This document shows, piece after piece, positions 20,459 through 30,243 of a stretch of DNA of 64,000 nt (the first letter of the stretch is position 1; every line of letters begins with the position of its first letter). The DNA lies in contig OU452213.1 in assembly GCA_911728435.2 (NCBI GenBank), forward strand, positions 4,753,834 through 4,817,833, in the 5' to 3' direction. Under the pieces are notes generated by a model, which did not search any database, was not told the DNA's origin, and worked only from the letters and a program-made list of their open reading frames with translations. A program made the translations under genes and the position numbers. Origin of the DNA: Apoderus coryli. Lineage: Eukaryota; Arthropoda; Insecta; Coleoptera; Attelabidae.

Positions 20459-20625
20459 TTTATGAAATAAGAGTTTTTTCTTAAGTATTGTCCTATAACC
20501 CAATAATTCAAAATTTCTACATAGTTAATAATAGTTGAATCTCTTTTTGTAAATTTTCGTTCATAAAAGTGTATGTACAGAGCAGTCCGAAATTTTATTT
20601 CTTACACCTCACGTGCTTTTTAATT

Positions 20626-20684
20626 ATTACATATTTGGCACACTCTGTATATATTACCTGTAAATTGGTACATTTATTTGTTCA
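20626..20684 (+). repeat. 59-bp direct repeat flanking the inverted unit (right)
   Basis: Partner of 14481-14539 with two mismatches. It is immediately followed by the target duplication of the next fold-back element. Confidence 0.85.
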
Positions 20685-20762
20685 AGCTGTAACATTTATT
20701 GATTGAATAAAACACGTCTACTCCACAAAATGATTTATATATATATGTTGAAATCTCCTACT

Positions 20763-20806
20763 TAGCCAGACATGTTTCGGATCATATGTCCATCATCAGT
20801 GGCTTA
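20763..20806 (-). ncRNA. type-I hammerhead ribozyme motif (H5)
   Basis: Minus strand: helix I AGCCA/TGGCT (five pairs), core CTGATGA, extra T, helix II built from GGACA and TGATCC with one bulged A, GAAA, helix III ACATGT, cleavage triplet GTC. All core bases are intact. It lies in the inverted (antisense) arm. Confidence 0.72.
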
Positions 20807-21125
20807 AAGAACCTTGGTTTACAATGTGAATATGAGGAATTTGTTTATGTGTGATTTAAACATCTATACACATCTGTAATTAATTGCTTATTTGAAATGT
20901 ACTTAACTACATAATTGTGTAAAATATTACCATTTTGTCGAAACAAGTTATATGTTAGTGGAATTAAACATGAAAAATTGTGATAAAATGAAATAAAAAT
21001 TAAATAAAAATTGGTTCATACTTAGAGTTTTAAATCTGTTTTTTCTTTTTTCCGCTCTTAATTTTCATAATTATTGATTTTGAAAACTAGGTGTTGTCCA
21101 TAACTTGAGCAGGTACAAATCTTTA

Positions 21126-21166
21126 AGCCACTGATGATGGTCATATGATCCAAAACATGTCTGGCT
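21126..21166 (+). ncRNA. hammerhead motif with G12 lost (H6)
   Basis: Sense-arm counterpart of H5: AGCCA, CTGATGA (21131-21137), helix II, then CAAAAC where CGAAAC is expected, ACATGT, C, TGGCT. G12 is a catalytic residue, so this copy should be inactive. A compensating base in helix II (GGTCA for GGACA) changes the stem. Confidence 0.7.
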
Positions 21167-21289
21167 AAGTAGGAGATTTCAACATATATATATAAATCAT
21201 TTTGTGGAGTAGACGTGTTTTATTCAATCAATACCAATCACTCCTCGATACATGGATTACTTCAGAAGATTCTGTAACATTTATTTAAT

Positions 21290-22069
21290 CCGACTTTATT
21301 CGCAACAAAATAATGTTTGTAAATATTTTAAATTCAACTATTAAATGCTAATTATCTAATTTTAAATATTTCATGTTTTTTTTGCGTTGATTTTTTTTTA
21401 TTATACACAGTGGCCATTAATAAAAATAAAGTGAAAAAAAGAATGAAAACAAAAACTCCAAACGGTAACAATTAAAGATCAAATTACAGCGGCGTGTTTA
21501 AAAATCCAAAGCTGATTTTCCAAAACGAAACGTCGTAGTGAAAATTTGTAAACACTATCTTATTCTCTTCAAAAAGTAACAATCATAAAATGCTTTTAAT
21601 TTTTGTACATCTGTAAAAATAATGTCAGAAATAAATAAAAACTAAAATCGAAAAATATCGTTTTTTCAAAAAATTCTCGAAAACGGCTACAGTAAGTTAA
21701 CTTTTACGTGTGATATACCACCTATTTTTGAATTGAAAATGGCGCTAAATTTAACAATGAAAAATGCAGGGCCCAATTTAAAAAAACCAATTTGATGATG
21801 GTTTTTCAAAAACGAAACATCATAGTGAATATTTGTAAACGCTATCTTATTCTCCTGAAAAAGTAACAGCGAGAAAGTGCTTTTCATTTTTTATATCTGT
21901 AAGAATAAGGTCAGAAATAAATGAAAACTAAAATAGAAAAAAATCGTTTTTTCAAAAATTATTGAAAACGGCTAACTTTTGAACAGACCATTTAAAAGGT
22001 GTTTATATTGTACAACTTTTCTCTAATTTAACAGACATTGAAACTGCTACCATTCTTATCTAGGACACA
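21290..22069. other. AT-rich, no gene; internal diverged duplication
   Basis: 21480-21680 and 21770-21975 share text in the same order (gtgaaaatttgtaaacacta/gtgaatatttgtaaacgcta, agaaataaataaaaactaaa). This is a two-copy tandem duplication of ~290 bp. Nothing else found. Confidence 0.5.
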
Positions 22070-22690
22070 TTGTATATATTTATGCAGTCAGATAATGTAA
22101 GAACAAACTAACAACAACAAAAAAACAAAATAAATTATAACAACAAAGAAAACAGATACGAACGAATGAATCCCAAAAAGACCAGGCAGTCAGACATCGG
22201 AACCCAAAGACAAATCATCCCCCATGAACTCAGCAGTGGAATAAAAACAACTCTCTAAAAGGATACCCCTTACAACATTCCCGCCAGGGAGCGCTTTAAT
22301 ATTAGACGGGAGATGATTACGAAGGTGGATCTGAGGAGAATTAGCAGAAGACCTGTGCAATGATCTCTCAACAGTTTAGCGGGCCTAGTCGGATAATCAT
22401 GGAAGGTAGAACCCACAGAAAAAAGATCCCTGTTGCCATGGACATCACTGATCTGCCGATAAATGTACATACAGGGCAACGACATTATCCCAAGAGATTT
22501 AAATAATCACCGACGATGATCACTCAGGCCAGCCCTAGCAACAATTCGAATCATCTTATTTTGTAGTCGGAAGACCCGTATAGTTGACGAAGAGTTTCTT
22601 TGCAAGCCCACTCCATAATTAATGTGAGAGAGTTCGCCAGTCAATGAGCAGAAGATTTGATTCATGTATCCGAGCTAGACGTGGTCACTT
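22070..22690 (-). pseudogene. LINE ORF2 C-terminal fragment
   Basis: Minus strand from ~22690: a FRLQNKMIRIVARAGLSDHR stretch, then LFKSLGIMSLPCMYIYRQIS and FHDYPTRPAK. This is the conserved tail downstream of the RT in Jockey-superfamily LINEs, with one stop and a frameshift near 22340. The 3' untranslated part continues to ~22070. No RT motifs remain. Confidence 0.7.
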
Positions 22691-22699
22691 TCAACTGTT

Positions 22700-23600
22700 T
22701 TGTATTTTTTTGTATTAGGTATAAATGTTAATTTTATTTATTTGTATCTTGTTTGTTAATGATATTTTTAATTGAATTATTTGCAATTATTCTTGCTATG
22801 TTGAGAAATGTTTTATGTTTTATCTCGTGAACCAAGCAACATATGAAAAAAATACTAGAGATAAATAAGTTGTAGTGTTAGTTGTTTTATCTCAAGACAA
22901 TATCGAAATTCAATTGCAGTCAGTGGCGTACATTTTTTTTCAATAATTGAGAAATCATCCGTTTAAATATCTCCGTATCTTTTCGAAACAAACAATGGTC
23001 AAAGAATGCGCACGAATGGCAACTTTCGTCAGATGTATTCCCGGCTTTAAGTGTATCTTAAACCCTGTACGCCACTGTATTTTGCGTAAATAACAATTCG
23101 CACAAAAAGTTATCATTTGTATACTTATGCGTATTTGTTTTTCACTTAGCATATCGCAAAATGTATTTTTTTTTAGATTGACCCAATTTTAGCACAATTT
23201 TATCTTACGATCACAACAAAAACAGCATTATGAAGATTTTATAATTGCACGTAATTGCATCCATTGTGTTTTTTTTTTCTTATACATATCACCACTTGTA
23301 AATCGTGTTCAAAAAAAATTTTAAATTCTACCTAATAATCATTTTTTTTATCTTTGTTCGAGATTTGAAAGGTTAATAAACTTTTCTAGGTCGAATATTT
23401 TTTTGACGATGATTATATATCGTGTGACAATTGAAATTGATGACGTGCAAATCTTTAAGCAACCATTTTGTAATTTATGATAGGTACCTAACTATGTTAT
23501 GATGAAATGCAATGGATGCTGTCGAAAATAAAAAATCGGTTGTGTCCCAAAATTTTCCCAAGAATAATATAATAGTGGGTGTCCAAAATTGAGGTGTCAT
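22700..23600. other. no recognisable feature
   Basis: AT-rich. Short frames only, with no family resemblance. Confidence 0.5.
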
Positions 23601-23613
23601 TTTAATTTTACTT

Positions 23614-23833
23614 TAGTATTGTATTTTTCTTGAACCTTGTTACAATTTTGAAATAAATTTACAATTACAATTTTGAATGAATTGTATGAATTGAAATAAT
23701 ATTTGAATTACAATTTTGAAATAAAAATATTTCAAAAAGAAAAAAAGGAAAATCGCGTATAAAATAGAACCTTAAATCCCAAGAAAAGAAAATAATTGTA
23801 ACAAAGTTCAAGAAAAACACAATACTAAAATAC
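23614..23833. repeat. inverted repeat, ~40-bp arms
   Basis: tagtattgtatttttcttga (23621-23640 region) pairs with tcaagaaaaacacaatacta near 23808-23828. The intervening sequence is full of ttacaattttgaa-type repeats. Small fold-back DNA of unknown family. Confidence 0.6.
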
Positions 23834-23879
23834 ATAGACAGCTTGCGTGTTACTTAAATTTTCATGTCCTTAGAACGGC

Positions 23880-24092
23880 TTACTTTGGGGTTTTCCATTC
23901 ACACTTGACTTACGCCATCGTGCTTTGGGGTGGTTCTTCGCACGCCTTGAGAATTTTCAGATTGCAAAAGAGGACGGTCAGAATACTGGTTGGCGTTGGG
24001 CCACTTGACCATTGCAAGCCGCATTTTGTAAACCACGGTATAATTTCATTGCTGTCTGTTTTTATCTATCATACCTTATTGGAGATCCATTC
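23880..24092 (+). pseudogene. LINE ORF2 C-terminal fragment
   Basis: Reads HLTYAIVLWGGSSHALRIF, LQKRTVRILVGVG and DHCKPHFVNHGIISLLSVFI. This is the same conserved post-RT region as at 22070-22690, in a different sequence family. It is interrupted at ~24098 by the GTATCGATAC-rich element. Confidence 0.75.
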
Positions 24093-24097
24093 AATTC

Positions 24098-24240
24098 GGG
24101 TAGGGATACGGTATCGCTTCAAAAGTATCGATACTCGATACCAAGTAAAGTATCGCATTTCGGTATCGATACACTACTTGGTATCGAAGGTCAAGTATCG
24201 ATACTTCAAAGTATCGATACTCGATACTAATAAAAAAAAG
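24098..24240. repeat. GTATCGATAC-rich terminal cluster of a DNA element
   Basis: After tagggatacggtatcg there are about eight copies of gtatcgatac/ctcgatac half-sites in both orientations within 140 bp. Such clusters are typical of subterminal regions of hAT-type elements with TAGGG-like ends. Only this end is recognisable. Confidence 0.55.
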
Positions 24241-24460
24241 TACCTATATTTAAAAATTAAAAATTAACGCGATTTTTTTTAAGTCGAACTAGGTTTACAA
24301 TGTTACAAATAAAATATTAGAAATAAAATATATATTATAATTGCAGTTGTTAATATTATTTTTAATTTTGGAGGTTGCAGTTGCAGCGAAAAATTAATTT
24401 AAACATTGCTCCGCTAGGGGGCTCAGGCGTCATGATAATTAAAATTTATACATAAAACAA

Positions 24461-24600
24461 TAATTTAATTTATCAGTTTTACGTTTAAATATTTAACTCC
24501 GCGCCATAGAAGAAGAAAACATATGTAATAATTTTGGCCTAGATTTTAGAAATCTAGATAGGAAGAGTTAAATATTTAACTGATAAATTAAATTATTTAT
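24461..24600. repeat. inverted repeat, ~35-bp arms
   Basis: aataatttaatttatcagtt at ~24461 pairs with aactgataaattaaattatt ending at ~24597. gttaaatatttaactc-like text adjoins in both arms. Probably a fold-back element; no ends or duplication found. Confidence 0.6.
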
Positions 24601-25020
24601 AGTACTCGGTCGGCTGATTTGTTGTTGTTGTGTTTGTGTAGCTACGCCACTGTTGCTTCGTATACTTGTTACAAACACGACAAATTGATATGATTTGTAA
24701 TAATAATAATGACGATCAATATTTTTCTCTTAATTATTTTTTTGGCAAATCGTGTTGTTTAATTTTCATTAGTTGTTGAAAACAACAACATTAAATTAAT
24801 AAATGAAAAAGTGTGTATAAAAATATTCCATGATATTTGGATGCGACGCAATTACATAAAATTTCGATAACCTTGGTGGATATTGTTTTTAAATATTTTT
24901 TGAAAAGTACCTACCAATACAACAGATATTTATTATTAATTAAGAATTTCGTAAATGTTATCTTATTATTTTATTAGCTCTGCATACAATACACTGTGAG
25001 GCAAAAAGTCACCTACAAGT
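24600..25020. other. no recognisable feature
   Basis: AT-rich. The stretch is followed by a short repeat (ctgttgccctgaaggcacgg) also seen near 2312. Confidence 0.5.
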
Positions 25021-25086
25021 TAAATATAAATAAACTGTTGCCCTGAAGGCACGGATAGCTCTCCATATTTAAGTGTTATTGATGAT

Positions 25087-25418
25087 ATAGTGAGAAAATA
25101 ATGGGTTTTAGGTCTTTTGTAAAAGAAACTAATGTATTTTAAATACCATCCAGATTAGACGACTAGTGATATTGTATTGTTGTTATGCTTTTATGTTATT
25201 TTATTTATACATAAGTATACATACATGTGTTCTGTTTGTGCGTGTCTCGTTTATATTAAAAAATCTTACCGACAAAAAGAAACAATGATTTGTGCCCTGA
25301 GGATGACAATAAAGATTGTCGAAACGTTGGCTTAAAATACATTAGTTTCTTTTACAAAAGACCTAAAACCCATTATTTTCTCACTATAACAATAATAGAG
25401 GTCGTAAAAATTGAAAAT
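25087..25418 (+). mobile_element. 332-bp fold-back insertion with hammerhead motif
   Basis: Flanked by a perfect 13-bp duplication tgttattgatgat (25074-25086 and 25419-25431). Inverted arms are exactly 55 bp (25088-25142 and 25332-25386) and contain gtgagaaaataatgggtttt. A hammerhead abuts the inner edge of the right arm. A 32-bp unpaired tail (25387-25418) follows. It sits in a dispersed repeat also seen at ~2306-2355 (cggatagctctccatattta). Confidence 0.87.
25294..25331 (+). ncRNA. hammerhead ribozyme motif (H7)
   Basis: Helix I GCC/GGC (three pairs), core CTGAGGA (25297-25303; N7 = G), extra T, helix II GACAAT/ATTGTC (six perfect pairs around AAAG), GAAA (25321-25324), CGTT and then GGC. 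The cleavage triplet is GTT, a weak but permitted H17. Helix I is short. Confidence 0.65.
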
Positions 25419-25431
25419 TGTTATTGATGAT

Positions 25432-25828
25432 TTTGTAATAATAATAACAATAATAATAATCTTTATTGGCCATAAATTTGAATATGCAGAATTCTCTCAA
25501 AAATTTTAGATACCGCAGGTAATATACTTATGATCCGCAAATCTGCATAAGTTTTAGGGTTACTTTTTTTGGCTAAAGGTTTTCCAATAGAAGATTTCTA
25601 TACATCAGGGAAATATCCCTGTTCCATACATGAATTAATTCTATTGGTCAAAATAGGATCAATATATGGTGAGCAATATTTTAACATAAGTGAATTAATT
25701 TCATCCACCACACAGGCTTCGGTTTTAATACTATGCAAAGCGTTATGAACTTCTTCTATAGTGGCTAATTTAAAAGAGAATTGTGAATTACGGTTAATGA
25801 TGTTGTTATTATAAAAATCAATTAGCAA
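25432..25828 (-). pseudogene. LINE RT N-terminal fragment joined to a (att)n tail
   Basis: Minus strand: FKLATIEEVHNALHSIKTEA, VVDEINSLMLKYCSPYIDPI and EQGYFPDV, then ADLRIISILPAVSKIFERIL. This is the region before RT motif A in Jockey-type LINEs. It then jumps straight to an aataaag(att)n 3' end at 25441-25475, so the rest of the RT is deleted. Confidence 0.75.
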
Positions 25829-25844
25829 TTGGGTTTACGTATTG

Positions 25845-25945
25845 TAGATGTCTCCTCTCGTCTCGAAGGATTTTATCTCGTCTCGTTTCGTCTCGAAATT
25901 CGACAGACGTCTTGTGTCTCGTGTCTAGCGGCAACTCTAGTAAAA
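25845..25945. repeat. GAGACGAGAC motif cluster outside the array
   Basis: gtctcctctcgtctcgaagg, then ctcgtctcgtttcgtctcg and a terminal gcggcaactctag. It is related to the clusters inside each unit copy but stands alone, which suggests the cluster belongs to an independent element captured by the unit. Confidence 0.65.
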
Positions 25946-26104
25946 AGAGGTTAAAAACTTAAAAAAAAACATACTTTCTAAACATAGAAGAAATATTGTT
26001 TAGATATTTATAGCTTTGATAAAATATAACCTATGAAATGTATCACAAGAAACTGAAAAGGTTTTGAGGTTAACTTTTCATAATATTTATCCCACTTTTT
26101 TATA

Positions 26105-27045
26105 TAAATAAATAAATAAAGCGTTTATTGCCCAACAGTTTCCCATTTAAAGGACAATATTACAAACTAAAAAATTAAATGCTTAAATAAATTAAAATAC
26201 TAATTTATAAATCCTAATTAATTCCGCACACAATCACACACCTAAACCACAAATGTCTCTGCAGCTACCATTTTCAAGTGATTGACTGTAGTTGTAAAAA
26301 TGTCACACCTATCAGAAACTCTATTAAAATTAGAACACATGACATGAACAGGCGATCTTAACAGTACATTGGTCCTAGCTCTGTGTAAGTGAAATGTTAA
26401 ATTGGATTTGGTATTTAACCTAGGAACTAACAAATTCAAGCAAGATAGCAGAAAAGAGCAGTAGATTTTTTCTCTAAGCAATTCTGAATTCTTCGGTACT
26501 CCAGACTCTGAACGTCAAAACGTGATAGTAACAATTCATGATCGAAACCTCTTACTGGATAAGCACCATCGGTTCTAAAAACTAAATATTTCAAAAATCT
26601 ACGTTGAATTTGCTCGACCTCTAGTTTATGAATATTATACTGAGGATACCAGATGATGGAATAATACTCCAATTTCGACCTCACATAGCCATTGAACAAG
26701 GTGATAAGGGCAGAGGTATTATTGAAGCCTTTGCAGTTACGCATTATAAAGCCATACATGCGAGATGCCTCACCAACCATTCTTTCCATATGCTCCAAAA
26801 ACTGGAACCTCTGATCGAAGGTAACACCAAGATCCGTGAATACCCGACATCGTTCAAGTTTATTTGTGGAGATTGCATACGGATAGTCAATAAACGTTGT
26901 TTTACGTGTAAAACTCAGACATGTGCATTTACGAATGTTAAGAGACAATTTGTTACTGTCGCACCACCTTTCTAGAGCATACAGATCATGCTGCAGGTTT
27001 ATGCAATCTGCTACTGAATCTATGGAGGTGAAGATTTATATCATA
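26105..27045 (-). pseudogene. CR1/Jockey-like LINE, C-terminal part
   Basis: Minus strand from ~27045: ALERWCDSNKLSLNIRKCTC, LTFTRK-type block, DLGVTFDQRFQFLEHMERM, then YVRSKLEYYSIIWYPQYNIH, QRRFLKYLVFRTDGAYPVRG. A frameshift near 26450-26480 separates this from RTNVLLRSPVHVMCSNFNRV and the stop near 26242. The 3' end is a (tttta)n-like tail at 26099-26125, preceded by the shared gggcaataaacgctttattt. RT motifs A-C are lost by 5' truncation. Same family as 35498-37800. Confidence 0.85.
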
Positions 27046-27364
27046 TTCACGTAAAATAACGTTCTCATGCACCAGCCGGCCCTGATTTGGACTATTTTTA
27101 TGTATATAATTTTTTAGTGAAAATCTACAATTCTATATTGTAATATAACATAAATCTTAATTAACAAGTATTGTGCTGGCAGATTTATTGCATGCTTATT
27201 AGTTTTCCTAATCATAAAACAGTATAAGTTACGAAAACATGTTAAACAATTTATTCATTTTTAACTTTTAAAAACACAATTTTGCACATTCAGTTTGAAT
27301 CCTTTGATTAATACAAGGTAAGAAAATATTTTCTTAAATTAGAATAAAAACATCGACTTTGTTA

Positions 27365-29640
27365 AACTAATAGCCTTTATTGCTCAACAAATTTCTCCCG
27401 TAACAGAGCAAAGTTATCATACAATAGGTAATTTCACAAAAAAAAAAAGCAAAATGTGTCATAGTCATGTCATGTCATAGTCAGCACAAATCAAATTAAA
27501 ATTATTACACATGACATATACGGGCGATTATGTAAAGAGGTTAGTGCAAGGCCACTGAGAGTAGAAGCTTAAAGGATTGCGAGCGGAGTTCAGAACTGTC
27601 GATTCTATTATGTAAAAGATCATAGAAAAATTTTAGAGAAAAAATATTCTTCTAAACTGCAAACTCTTGAATTCGAACCGTCAAAACAACTAATTTAATA
27701 ATTAAAATTAATAACAACAAAAAAATAAATATTTATAAATAAAAAAAAATAATAAAACAATTAAACGAGAATGAAAATTAATATAATTACGAATAATTAT
27801 ATTAATTTCCATACGAAACTTTTAATTATCATTGAAAACTGAATATATAATCAGAGATTAAATTCTACTATTCGAAATATAACTCCTTTACGTTAAGAAC
27901 AAACTTTAATCTTTATTAAAAACTTATTAGAAAACAAAAAGGCATTCATTAAAAGAATTAACAAAGAACTTACTGAAAGTTTAACTTCGATTATTATTAA
28001 GGAACTTTATAAAGATTCACTACTTCAGAATAAAATGAAATGGACTTAGTCTTTATACTGGTATACTTTAAAACGAAAAAAAAACTAGAAAATAATTCTT
28101 AACTGTGAAAAGTCCAAAAACAAATTTAAAATATTTATTTTAACTTTATAAAACGAATCTAAACTCGAAAATCCGATTGTATTTCTAAAACACTTAGCAT
28201 ACATGAGAAGTAGGTACTAGATTGAAAAAAGCCAATCAGAAAAAATGTTGAATGGTTTGACCATCCTATAAATGAAACATCTGGTTATCTTTTCTAATAT
28301 ATGCATTTATCTTTGGACTAACTCATAAACAAACACAATATTTTCGACAAGAAAAAGGTCCTTCTTTTAGGTAACAATTCTTTTAGGAACATTTGTTAAA
28401 GGCACCAAAGATAATAAATTTAATACTTACAGATGTATAATATTTACGAAAATATTAGACTTTCAGACATGCTAGGTATAAAACTAAGAGAAAATATCCA
28501 AAACTACCCAAATATGTATACAGGGTAGGACAAAAGTAAATTCTATTGCCAGTGTGTCTTTGTTTTGTTACAGCAACAACGAATATTCAATCCCTCTGTC
28601 GGGATAAATACCGTCTGCCTTAAATGAAAGGTATTTCAAAAACTTCCTTTGGACGCACTCTCAATATTCCGCACATGAATCTGAAAGATCGGATACCAAA
28701 TCAAGGAACAATATTCGAGCTTCGAACGCACAAAAGAGATATATAAAACTTTCAACGCATCAATACTATGAAATCTCCTACAGCTTCTCACGATAAATCC
28801 GTAGGATTTCATAGCTTCACCAGTCCTAGCAGCCACATGGGGCACAAATGATAGACTAGAGTCGCCCAGGTCAGCAGCAGTCAGACACCTAGACAGTGCG
28901 GTCCCACCAACCGTGTAGCGAAAATTTATAATATTCTTCCTTCTAGTGAATGTCATACATTTGCATTTATTCTCGTTCAGCAATAGTTTGTTCACGTTAC
29001 ACCAATGTTCCACAGCTCTCAGATCGTCTTGCAACCGAAGGCAGCCTACGTGAGAAGAAATAGGGGCGAACAACTTAAGATCGTCGGCAAAAAAGCCGCT
29101 TTACACATAGACAATTATTTAGGTCGTTTATAAAAATAGAAAAAAGGAGTGGATCCAAATTGGATCCATGCGGAACGCCTGAGCAAGCTCTCTGACGTAT
29201 AGCCGTTATAATACACATAATTAATGACTTCAAACCATCATCAAATCCGAATCGATCGAGCTTTTGAACAAGTATTCGGTGATCCAGACGATCGAATGAT
29301 TTAGCAAAGTCTGTATACAACACAGCAAATTGACCACCTCGTTCACTTGTTGAGTAAAAGGTGCAAGGTACTAACATTGCCACTAGGCAGTGGATCTCCA
29401 GGTGAAAAACACATGCTGATTCAGGGAAACTTGCCCATGCACGGAATAACATATTCTGTTATACAGCACAGCTTCAAATAATTTAGAGAAATTGGATAAT
29501 ATAGAAATGGGTCGATAGTGATTGATGAGCGATCTGTCGCCTGCTTTATAAACAGGCACAACTCTTGCCTCTCGTCACCGATCTGGAAATTTGCCTTCCT
29601 TGAGAAGACAAGAACAATGACATAAGGCTTTATAAGCCTA
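27365..29640 (-). pseudogene. CR1/Jockey-like LINE, multiply broken and split
   Basis: RT block at 29100-29452: VLYTDFAKSFDRLDHRILVQ (motif A Asp present), then SGVPHGSNLDPLLFSIFIND. The next block, 28636-29073, contains LNENKCKCMTFTRRKNIINF and FVRSKLEYCSLIWYPIFQI. The frame proceeds to EYSLLL near 28570. The tail resumes only at ~27690 (FSLKFFYDLLHNRIDSSE), so ~870 bp of unrelated AT-rich DNA has been inserted. The 3' end with tttattgctcaaca is at ~27368-27385. Several stops and frameshifts; a dead copy. Confidence 0.82.
27695..28565. other. AT-rich insert inside the LINE, no gene
   Basis: The LINE coding line breaks at ~28570 and resumes at ~27690. The DNA between has no coding potential. 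Its right edge contains cagggtaggacaaaagtaaa, a possible DNA-element end. No matching left end was found. Confidence 0.5.
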
Positions 29641-30190
29641 GGTTCAGTAGTTTATAGATCTTGAGATATCTTCCGCCCACACACTAATGGCATAAAGAAG
29701 CAAATAAAGAATTATTTATTTAAGTCTATTCTATTCTTTTAATGCCACAAGTTAAAAAAAAATGTTTGTCTCCTCATATACCATACAGTCCATGGCATGC
29801 AAGTATTTGCCTTGCACCGATGACGTCACTGCGCGAACTTGACTTATTGAACCGGCCGATATCATACCTAGAGAGTTATTGTACCATTGGGTTTAGCCAA
29901 AGCGTTGAAAAACTACTCACTAAGCAGAAGTCTGCGTCATGAGACAGAAGTCTCCTAAATGAAATAGGGCTGTATAACGGGGACCTGCGCAATATCTCTC
30001 TAAATTTGACTAAAACTTCAATTACGTACCTACCTTTTTTAAAATAAATTGCAATACATCAAAAACCCAATTTAGCTAAAAAATTTTATCCTGGTAAACA
30101 AAATCAACGTGGCCATGAATTTCTCTTCTCTTCACCTTTCCCTTGGCTGGTTCATTTTCACCTGTGGGAGGGAACTATGCACTTTCCTCC
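29641..30190. other. no gene; upstream region of the secreted-peptide ORF
   Basis: Apart from the LINE edge at 29640 no element could be recognised. 30115-30190 is pyrimidine-rich (ctcttctcttcacctttccc) and may be a promoter or intron tract. Confidence 0.45.
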
Positions 30191-30196
30191 CTTGGT

Positions 30197-30204
30197 ATAT
30201 AAAT
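30197..30204 (+). promoter_or_regulatory. possible TATA box of the secreted-peptide gene
   Basis: tatataaat lies ~45 bp before the start codon, which would place a start site around 30225-30232. The sequence tttattttttttcag immediately before gccATG is also a good splice acceptor. The two readings (short leader, or second exon) are alternatives. Confidence 0.35.
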
Positions 30205-30243
30205 AACTATTACTCACCTTAAATATTTATTTTTTTTCAGGCC

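Larger units (their letters stand above)
16076..20523 (-). mobile_element. Penelope-like retroelement insertion, two copies head to head
   Basis: It is flanked by the 12-bp duplication gttaataatagt (16064-16075 and 20524-20535), and the single-copy empty site is present in unit copy 3. Structure: a 35-bp unpaired tail (16076-16110), an arm of 1973 bp (16111-18083), a 467-bp unpaired centre (18084-18550) and the inverse arm (18551-20523). Translations of the two arms are identical over their shared ~470 residues, so the insertion is recent or the arms are homogenised. A 5'-truncated copy joined to an inverted copy and a 12-bp duplication are hallmarks of Penelope-like elements. Confidence 0.92.
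14570..20624 (-). repeat. composite repeat unit, copy 5, inverted and split by a Penelope element
   Basis: Reverse-complement of the array unit from the Tc1-type end (14585-14650) through the cagggtg segment (15050-15315) and the finger ORF (15569-15991) to ~16063. It continues after the Penelope insertion at 20524-20624 (attttcgttcataaaagtg to cacgtgctttttaatt). It lacks the motif cluster and the hAT-type end. Confidence 0.8.
20701..21271 (+). mobile_element. 571-bp fold-back insertion with two hammerhead motifs
   Basis: Flanked by a perfect 14-bp duplication ctgtaacatttatt (20687-20700 and 21272-21285). Inverted arms of ~110 bp (20706-20812 and 21117-21225) both contain cgtctactccacaaaat and a complete hammerhead. 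The unpaired tail 21226-21271 ends atggattacttcag and closely matches the tail of the 5471-5805 element, so the two are one family. The ~300-bp centre has no ORF. Confidence 0.87.

Noticed and set aside
26628..26975. 115-codon plus-strand frame
   Set aside because: Antisense of the LINE C-terminal domain.
29742..29942. 66-codon plus frame
   Set aside because: No domain, composition or context support; chance frame.
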